Shown one piece after another: positions 1 to 5,344 of a stretch of 12,365 nucleotides of DNA (position 1 is the stretch's first letter; every line of letters begins with the position of its first letter). The notes under the pieces are model-generated. The model was given only the letters and a program-made list of their open reading frames with translations, searched no databases and had not been told where the DNA came from. Origin of the DNA: Bacteroidota bacterium (lineage in GTDB: Bacteria; Bacteroidota; Bacteroidia; Chitinophagales; Chitinophagaceae); NCBI GenBank assembly GCA_947461985.1, contig CANHNT010000026.1:1-12365 (forward strand), written 5' to 3'. A program made the position numbers and the translations under genes.

Positions 1-237
1 AGAAACAGACTATTTTATTGTAGTAAGTTGGCTGACTTTTATGACTGAGTAATCAAAAGACTCATATAGAATAAATATGACTTATGCAATTTATTAATAA
101 CTCATAATTATTTTAAGTTTAGCAAAGAAATACAGAATAAAGTTAATTCTATGAATGAAACAGATAGCTATCAGGATTCCCTAAAAAGAAGCATAAAGAA
201 AACATCGTTGATAATAAAAAAACCGCTTGAATTCCTA

Positions 238-268
238 ACATCTAGCATCCAACATCTGACATCTAATC
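238..268 (+). repeat. Short degenerate ACATCT repeat upstream of mnmG
   Basis: Three imperfect copies are seen: ACATCTAGC (238-246), ACATCTGAC (252-260) and ACATCTAATC (259-268). They lie just upstream of the -7 element of mnmG, where a -33 element would be expected. No function can be assigned. It may be a simple-sequence expansion. Confidence 0.35.
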
Positions 269-270
269 AC

Positions 271-278
271 TATCTTTG
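271..278 (+). promoter_or_regulatory. Bacteroidota-type -7 promoter element of mnmG
   Basis: TATCTTTG matches the Bacteroidota sigma -7 consensus TAnnTTTG exactly and ends 4 nt before the mnmG ATG at 283. A -33 TTG at the usual 17-23 nt spacing is not evident. The expected transcription start would fall at or next to the start codon, so the mRNA may be leaderless. Confidence 0.6.
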
Positions 279-282
279 CGAC

Positions 283-2145
283 ATGTTTCCAATATACGAT
301 GTAATAGTGGTGGGCGCTGGTCATGCAGGCTGTGAGGCTGCGGCTGCGGCTGCGAATTTAGGTTCTAAAACCTTAATGATTACCATGAATATGCAAACCA
401 TTGCTCAAATGAGTTGTAACCCAGCCATGGGGGGTATTGCCAAAGGGCAAATTGTGAGAGAAATAGATGCTTTGGGTGGCTTTTCGGGCATTGTTTCAGA
501 CAAGTCGATGCTGCAATTTAGAATGCTCAACAAATCCAAAGGGCCTGCTATGTGGAGTCCTCGTACACAAAATGATCGTCATTTGTTTGCGGCCACTTGG
601 CGTGAAATATTGGAAAATACAAATAATTTAGATATTTGGCAAGATTCTGTAACCAGTTTATTAATTGAAAATGGGAAGGTAGTAGGTGTAAAAACCAATT
701 TAGATATCGAAATAAAAGCAAAGTCGGTGGTGCTTACCAATGGTACTTTTTTAAATGGGGTCATTCATATTGGCGAAAAAAACTTTGGTGGTGGACGAAT
801 GGGAGAGAGCAAAGCCACTGGCATAACCGAACAATTAATATCATTAGGATTTGAATCGGATAGATTAAAAACAGGAACGCCTCCACGTTTAGATGGTAGA
901 ACCATTGATTATTCTAAAATGGAAATTCAAGGTGGAGACGAAGATGTGGTTGGTTTCTCCTACTTGAAAACCGACAAACCATTAACTCAACGAGTTTGTC
1001 ATGTTACTTATACCAATGAAGCGGTACATGAAATTTTAAAAACGGGTTTCGATAAATCGCCCATGTTTCAAGGACGAATACAGGGTACTGGTCCAAGATA
1101 TTGCCCGAGCATTGAAGATAAAATAGGTCGATTTGCAGATAGAGATCGACATCAATTATTTGTGGAACCCGAGGGTTGGAATACCAATGAAATTTACTTA
1201 AACGGTTTTTCTACTTCGTTGCCTGAAGATGTACAATACAAAGCCTTGCGCTTAATACCAGGTTTAGAGAATGTTAAAATGTTTCGCCCAGGGTATGCCA
1301 TTGAATATGATTATTTTCCACCCACCCAATTAACTTATACCTTGGAAACTAAGTTGATTAAAAATTTATTTTTTGCTGGACAAATAAACGGAACGACAGG
1401 CTATGAAGAAGCTGCATGCCAAGGTTTAATGGCTGGCATCAATGCACATCAAAATGTTCAAGGTAAAGAACCATTTACGTTGAGCAGAAGTGAAGCTTAC
1501 ATTGGTGTTTTGATTGATGATTTAATAAACAAAGGAACCGATGAACCATATAGAATGTTTACCTCAAGGGCTGAGTATAGAACCTTGCTTCGTCAAGACA
1601 ATGCCGATTTGCGTTTAACCGCTCGGAGTTACAGCATTGGCTTAGCCTCTAAAGAACGAATGTTACACGTGAAACAAAAGCAAGATAAAGTAGACGAAAT
1701 CATTCGTGAACTTAAATTAATATCTTTTGAACCAGCACAAATAAAACCTTATTTCGATGTTATTGAAACAGCTCAATTAGTTGAAAAAGTAAATTCGTTG
1801 AAAATTCTATTAAGGCCTCAAGTTACGTTGAATGGCATGGCTGAATACTCAGACGAATTAGCCAATTTAATAAAAGACGTTCCACGTGAAACGATTGAGC
1901 AAGTAGAAATATACTTGAAATATGAATCCTATATTGAGAAAGAAAAAGAATTAGTGATTAAAGCACAAGCATTGGAAGAATTGAAAATTCCAGATAACTT
2001 CGATTACGAATCTGTTAAATCATTATCCTCAGAAGGTAAACAAAAGTTTATTAAAATAAGACCAATCACTTTAGGTCAAGCAGGTCGAATCAGTGGTGTA
2101 AACCCTACCGATATTCAAATATTGATGGTGTATATGGGGAGGTAA
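283..2145 (+). CDS. mnmG: tRNA uridine-5-carboxymethylaminomethyl modification enzyme MnmG (GidA)
   Basis: MnmG is the FAD-dependent partner of MnmE. Together they place the aminomethyl-type group on C5 of the wobble uridine (U34) of certain tRNAs in the cytoplasm. Visible in the sequence: an N-terminal FAD-binding loop VGAGHAGCEAA at residues 10-20; the MSCNPAMGG segment with C45, equivalent to E. coli C47; TGTPPR at about 197-202; a second conserved cysteine, C274, in RYCPSIEDKI; the AGQINGTTGYEEAA signature at about 365-378; TSRAEYR; and the C-terminal GQAGRISGVNPTDI. The product is 620 aa, close to the usual 620-630. The frame is open back to an ATG at 151, but those 44 extra residues do not resemble MnmG. 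The ATG at 283 gives the family N-terminus (MFPIYDVIVVGAGHAG) and lies just after a TAnnTTTG promoter element. The gene stands alone: no mnmE, rsmG or parAB adjoins it. Two parS-like palindromes are embedded in the 3' third of the frame. Confidence 0.97.
   Translation: MFPIYDVIVVGAGHAGCEAAAAAANLGSKTLMITMNMQTIAQMSCNPAMGGIAKGQIVREIDALGGFSGIVSDKSMLQFRMLNKSKGPAMWSPRTQNDRHLFAATWREILENTNNLDIWQDSVTSLLIENGKVVGVKTNLDIEIKAKSVVLTNGTFLNGVIHIGEKNFGGGRMGESKATGITEQLISLGFESDRLKTGTPPRLDGRTIDYSKMEIQGGDEDVVGFSYLKTDKPLTQRVCHVTYTNEAVHEILKTGFDKSPMFQGRIQGTGPRYCPSIEDKIGRFADRDRHQLFVEPEGWNTNEIYLNGFSTSLPEDVQYKALRLIPGLENVKMFRPGYAIEYDYFPPTQLTYTLETKLIKNLFFAGQINGTTGYEEAACQGLMAGINAHQNVQGKEPFTLSRSEAYIGVLIDDLINKGTDEPYRMFTSRAEYRTLLRQDNADLRLTARSYSIGLASKERMLHVKQKQDKVDEIIRELKLISFEPAQIKPYFDVIETAQLVEKVNSLKILLRPQVTLNGMAEYSDELANLIKDVPRETIEQVEIYLKYESYIEKEKELVIKAQALEELKIPDNFDYESVKSLSSEGKQKFIKIRPITLGQAGRISGVNPTDIQILMVYMGR
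1661..1676 (+). other. parS: parS-like ParB-binding site inside mnmG (site 1)
   Basis: TGTTACACGTGAAACA matches the widely conserved bacterial parS consensus TGTTNCACGTGAAACA at every defined position. ParB binds such palindromes near oriC to seed the partition complex. The site lies in the mnmG reading frame and encodes part of residues MLHVKQK. It is the best match of the three sites in this window. Confidence 0.8.
1878..1893 (+). other. parS: parS-like ParB-binding site inside mnmG (site 2)
   Basis: CGTTCCACGTGAAACG contains the 14-bp core GTTCCACGTGAAAC, identical to the core of the classic Bacillus site. Only the two outermost bases differ from the 16-bp consensus. It lies in frame within mnmG and encodes VPRET, 201 bp after site 1. 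Confidence 0.7.
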
Positions 2146-2254
2146 TAATTAATGGTTAATTTTAAATGAGGAAAGATCAATTGTAAAAACAGTTGAAGAA
2201 TATGTTGATGAAGCAATTTAACTTGAGAAATTAAATAAATACATTTATAGATCA

Positions 2255-2270
2255 AGTTTCACGTGAAACA
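2255..2270 (+). other. parS: parS-like ParB-binding site downstream of mnmG (site 3)
   Basis: AGTTTCACGTGAAACA matches 15 of 16 positions of the parS consensus and holds the perfect 14-bp palindrome GTTTCACGTGAAAC. Unlike the other two sites it is non-coding, about 110 bp after the mnmG stop, so protein sequence cannot explain it. Confidence 0.8.
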
Positions 2271-2312
2271 ATCTCTTATAGAAGAGTGAGAAAGTGAGGG
2301 ATAAAGAAAAAA

Positions 2313-2321
2313 TAATCCACA
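2313..2321 (+). other. Isolated DnaA-box-like 9-mer
   Basis: TAATCCACA is one mismatch from the DnaA box TTATCCACA. It is identical to two 9-mers in the candidate oriC region (7720-7728, and 7797-7805 on the other strand). It lies 42 bp after parS site 3, just upstream of the promoter element of the next gene. Alone it is weak evidence. Confidence 0.3.
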
Positions 2322-2338
2322 ATCCCAAAAACATTTTT

Positions 2339-2346
2339 ATCTTTGA
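2339..2346 (+). promoter_or_regulatory. Bacteroidota-type -7 promoter element
   Basis: TATCTTTG matches TAnnTTTG exactly and ends 3 nt before the ATG at 2350. The arrangement repeats that of mnmG, down to the same octamer. A -33 TTG is not evident. A leaderless or near-leaderless transcript is implied. Confidence 0.6.
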
Positions 2347-2349
2347 GGG

Positions 2350-4308
2350 ATGAAGAAAATTGTACTTATCGTATGGTCGTTGTTGTGTATAAGCAGTATT
2401 TTAAATGCTCAATCAAAAGATACGTTTGCGTATCATTTTTTGCCATTAAAATATAGATTAAAGGTAGATGTATTAACTGAAAACATTTGCAATGCAGCAG
2501 ACAGAGACCAAAAAAGAGTAGAAAATATTTTTTATTGGGTGAGCCACTATATCAAAGTAGATGTAAAAAGGTACAACAAACAAAAAATATCGTATGATAG
2601 AACTCCAAATGAAATATTAAAAAGCAAAAAGGGGGATGCAGATGACTTTGCAGTCTTAATTAAAGCTATGTGTGAGAGTGCTGGTATTCGTTGCCAAGTT
2701 ATTCAAGGGTACGAAAAAAATGATTTATATGAAAACGGAGCAGGGTTTTATAAACCAAATCATACTTGGAATGCCATATTGGTAAATAATAAATGGGAAT
2801 TAGCAGATGCATACAATGCAGCAGGTGATATTGAAATGGATTTAAGTTGGTTTAAAAAACAATTGCAAAAAATAAATAAGAAGAAATTATATACCTCAAC
2901 GAAAGTAAAATTTATTCAAAACTATAATCCAGATTTCCTATTCCAAAATCCTGAAGAGGTGAGATTAAGTAAAATACCTGTAGACCCACTTTGGCAATTA
3001 ACAGATACAATTATGCCGTTAGTTATATTTGAAAAAACAGAAGAGGATATTCGCTACTTTAATGAGAATTACAGTGAAATTAGTAAATATAAAACTGAAT
3101 TAAGCATAGTAAATGCATTAGATAAAGATGAACAAATAATAGAATGTGCGGATAGAACATTTGAATACAATCCGAGATATACGGAAATGAAAGCTAAAAA
3201 ACATTTGTCATTAGCGAATCTAGAATATAAAAAGCTGAAAAATGTAGATTTGGAAAAACAAGAAAAAGATGATGCAATTAAAAAAGGAAACAAAGAGATT
3301 GGGACTTGTAAAGATTATTTGATGAAGCAAAAGCAGGAAATTGGTAAAGAATACAATGAACTGCAACAAGTAAACAATGAAAAAAGAACAGATATAATTA
3401 AATACAAACAAAAATTTACGACCACTAATACCAAATTTATTGCTGATGCAAAAAGTCATTTAACTGCTGGTAATAAAAAAATGAGCACTTTAGCGGCTGA
3501 AGCAAAAGCTAAAAAATCAGGCAATGTTTCAAAATGGAATACGATTAAAACACAAAATCCTGAAAAGAAAGAAACCTCTTTGGAAATTATAACGCTTAAA
3601 GACAGTATTGCTAAACGAAAAGTAAGGATTGAAAACTATACCAATCTGATAAATACATCGAAATCAACCATTGAAAAAATGCAAGAAGAACAACAAACCC
3701 TTGTTGAAAATTTAAGAACTTACATTTTAAAAACAGATAGTTCGTTTAGAAAAGAAGCAATAGCAAGAAGCAGAAAACAAGATAGTTTTGATGATAGTAT
3801 TAAAACCATTCGATCAGCATTATATTATTATAAAACTGAAATCGTAGATAGTTTACAAAAACAATATTTCGAACGTTATGATGCTATTATAGTAATATAC
3901 GATAAAATAAGGAAAAATTATACGACCATAATTGACTGGACTGCCGATAATATTAAAGATTATGAAGCATATAAAAAAATAAATAATTCATCCATTAGCT
4001 TAGAAAATCAGTATGATGTATCGTTGCAATTAAACCAACAAGCAAAAAATGGTTTTATCAATAACAATTTAAGTGAAATTAATTACATTAAGAATAATAA
4101 ACCTGCGATGGCAAGCATGAAAAATGTATATGAAAAGCAAAATAAATATTTCGACTATTTAATAAATAATGAAGATGATAGAAAAGCATTAGTTAAAAAA
4201 GTATTGGAGAAAAATGAAGAAATGGAGAAAAAACGAAATACTCAAAATATTGACAACTTAAAAACAACCAAAGAAAAGAGTAAACGTTTACGTAAAAAGA
4301 ATAGCTAA
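2350..4308 (+). CDS. Secreted coiled-coil protein with a degenerate transglutaminase-like domain
   Basis: A 652-aa protein of unknown function. Residues 1-20 form a signal peptide: a basic MKK start, a hydrophobic stretch, and a likely cleavage after LNA. Residues about 45-160 resemble a transglutaminase-like (papain-fold) domain: a helix with NIFYWVSHYIKVD, the PNEILKSKKGDADDFAVLIKAMCESAGI active-site helix, then NHTWNAILVNNKWELADAY with the family's His (H138) and Asp (D153). The position normally held by the catalytic Cys in KGDC(D/E)D-type motifs is alanine here (A97), so the domain is probably not catalytic. From about residue 250 onward the protein is charged, Lys/Glu/Asn/Gln-rich and mainly helical, with long coiled-coil-like stretches, ending in a strongly basic tail. 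No C-terminal sorting domain or membrane segment is obvious, so it is probably periplasmic or exported. The gene is monocistronic and converges on ppa. The assignment of the fold is by motif only. Confidence 0.8.
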   Translation: MKKIVLIVWSLLCISSILNAQSKDTFAYHFLPLKYRLKVDVLTENICNAADRDQKRVENIFYWVSHYIKVDVKRYNKQKISYDRTPNEILKSKKGDADDFAVLIKAMCESAGIRCQVIQGYEKNDLYENGAGFYKPNHTWNAILVNNKWELADAYNAAGDIEMDLSWFKKQLQKINKKKLYTSTKVKFIQNYNPDFLFQNPEEVRLSKIPVDPLWQLTDTIMPLVIFEKTEEDIRYFNENYSEISKYKTELSIVNALDKDEQIIECADRTFEYNPRYTEMKAKKHLSLANLEYKKLKNVDLEKQEKDDAIKKGNKEIGTCKDYLMKQKQEIGKEYNELQQVNNEKRTDIIKYKQKFTTTNTKFIADAKSHLTAGNKKMSTLAAEAKAKKSGNVSKWNTIKTQNPEKKETSLEIITLKDSIAKRKVRIENYTNLINTSKSTIEKMQEEQQTLVENLRTYILKTDSSFRKEAIARSRKQDSFDDSIKTIRSALYYYKTEIVDSLQKQYFERYDAIIVIYDKIRKNYTTIIDWTADNIKDYEAYKKINNSSISLENQYDVSLQLNQQAKNGFINNNLSEINYIKNNKPAMASMKNVYEKQNKYFDYLINNEDDRKALVKKVLEKNEEMEKKRNTQNIDNLKTTKEKSKRLRKKNS

Positions 4309-4367
4309 GATACCTCTAAGTATATCCTTCTTATTTCAAAAATAACAGTTAAATAGTTGATAATCAA

Positions 4368-4901
4368 TTACTTAAACTTATTATTATAGTCCACAATGCT
4401 TTCATTAATGATTTCATAAGCCTTTTCCTTGCCATAAAACTCATCTACCTTCACTGTGGTCTGTTCTAGCTTCTTATATTGCTCAAAAAAGTGTTTTATT
4501 TCACTCATTAAATGGGGTGGCAATTCTTCCAATGAATTAATGTGGCTCACACTTATATCATTTTGACAAACTGCAATAATTTTATCGTCAATGCCTTTGT
4601 CTATCATGCGCATCACACCAATAACTTTAGCCGACACAATGCTCAATGGTTCAAAATCTATTTGAGATAAAACCAAAATATCTAAAGGATCATTATCACC
4701 TGCAAAAGTTTTAGGGATAAAGCCATAATTGATGGGATAATAAAATGCTGCATGCAACACTCTGTCTAATTTCAACAAACCACTTTCTTTGTCTACTTCA
4801 TATTTAGCTTTGCTGCCTCTTGAAATTTCAATAATTGCATTGACAATTTTAGGCGATTCGTCACCAAAAGAAATATCATGCCATGGATGATTTTTACTCA
4901 T
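4368..4901 (-). CDS. ppa: Inorganic pyrophosphatase (family I)
   Basis: A soluble Mg-dependent enzyme that hydrolyses pyrophosphate to phosphate and so pulls biosynthetic reactions forward. At 177 aa it has the normal length of bacterial family I enzymes. Active-site residues are in place: E25, K33 and E35 in KAKYEVD, R47 in KLDRVL, Y59 in INYGFIP, the signature DNDPLDI with D69, D71 and D74, D101 and the D105/D106/K107 group in MIDKGIDDKIIAV, and Y142-K143 in HFFEQYKK. It starts 2 nt after the stop of crcB, which implies one transcript and probably coupled translation. Fluoride is a classic inhibitor of this family, which gives the pairing with a fluoride exporter functional sense. Confidence 0.96.
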   Translation of the reverse strand: MSKNHPWHDISFGDESPKIVNAIIEISRGSKAKYEVDKESGLLKLDRVLHAAFYYPINYGFIPKTFAGDNDPLDILVLSQIDFEPLSIVSAKVIGVMRMIDKGIDDKIIAVCQNDISVSHINSLEELPPHLMSEIKHFFEQYKKLEQTTVKVDEFYGKEKAYEIINESIVDYNNKFK

Positions 4902-4903
4902 TT

Positions 4904-5272
4904 TTATAAAAATTTATTCATTAAAAAATAACCAACAAATGTGGCTAATAAACCCAATAGCAAACTAGAAATTATATAAATGACTGCAACGGTAATTTGA
5001 TTGTTTTTAAGCAATGTAATTGTTTCGTTGCTAAAAGTAGAATACGTGGTGAAACCTCCGCAAAAACCAGTAACCAATAAGAGTTTATAAAAACTGTTTT
5101 CTGACTTTGAAAAGTAAGCTACTAATAAACCAATCAATAAGCAACCAATTATATTAACCAAAAAAGTAGCCGTAGGGAATTTACTCAACGATGATATGAA
5201 TAATTTACCAACACCAAAACGAAGTACACTACCTAAACCTCCACCAATAAAAACAATTGCTATTTCTTTCAT
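4904..5272 (-). CDS. crcB: Fluoride ion exporter CrcB/FluC
   Basis: A small inner-membrane protein that works as a dual-topology dimer forming fluoride channels that let F- leave the cytoplasm. Its 122 aa hold four hydrophobic segments (about 4-22, 34-54, 64-84 and 93-117). Family motifs are clear: GGGLGSVLRF at 10-19, FPTATFLVNIIG at 32-43 with pore-lining N40, and GFCGGFTTYSTFSNE at 69-83, which carries the central sodium-site and pore residues. In the usual TTFSTF box the first aromatic is Tyr here (Y77), while F80 is kept. The gene lies between a terminator and ppa. Only 72 bp separate it from the ppiD-like stop, and no fluoride riboswitch (crcB motif) is recognisable in that space. Its own promoter is not clear; TACATTTA/TACATTTC near 5276-5289 are weak candidates. 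Confidence 0.95.
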   Translation of the reverse strand: MKEIAIVFIGGGLGSVLRFGVGKLFISSLSKFPTATFLVNIIGCLLIGLLVAYFSKSENSFYKLLLVTGFCGGFTTYSTFSNETITLLKNNQITVAVIYIISSLLLGLLATFVGYFLMNKFL

Positions 5273-5291
5273 GTTTGAAATGTAAATGTAT

Positions 5292-5318
5292 AAAAAAAGG
5301 GCTGACTTTCGTCAACCC
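5292..5318 (-). terminator. Rho-independent terminator of the ppiD-like gene
   Basis: Read leftward, GGGTTGAC (5318-5311), loop GAAA, GTCAGCCC (5306-5299), then seven T. This is an 8-bp stem with one G-U pair and a stable GNRA-type tetraloop. It lies 26 nt after the ppiD-like stop and 20 nt before the crcB ATG, so it insulates crcB-ppa from upstream transcription. Confidence 0.85.
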
Positions 5319-5344
5319 AATTTAAAGCTTATCTTTTATTTTGA

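Noticed and set aside
2..52. Possible C-terminal tail of an upstream plus-strand gene (ending VSWLTFMTE)
   Set aside because: Only 16 codons to the window edge, no recognisable motif, and other frames are equally possible.
151..282. In-frame 44-residue N-terminal extension of mnmG starting at ATG 151
   Set aside because: The extra residues have no MnmG character, overlap a repeat and the TATCTTTG promoter element, and the ATG at 283 gives the normal family start.
2152..2220. Short coding-like stretch after mnmG (NEERSIVKTVEEYVDEAI, then stop)
   Set aside because: It reads like a decayed gene fragment, but it has no start codon in frame and is too short to identify.
3069..3459. Minus-strand open frames within the coiled-coil gene
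   Set aside because: Hydrophobic, Phe-rich shadow frames of a Lys/Glu-rich plus-strand gene, with no independent start signal or family motif.
5042..5057. ACGTGGTGAAAC inside crcB as a fourth parS-like site
   Set aside because: The central palindrome CACGTG is missing and the left half does not match.
5273..5344. Fluoride riboswitch upstream of crcB
   Set aside because: Most of the 72-bp gap is the ppiD terminator. The conserved crcB-motif sequence blocks are not present.
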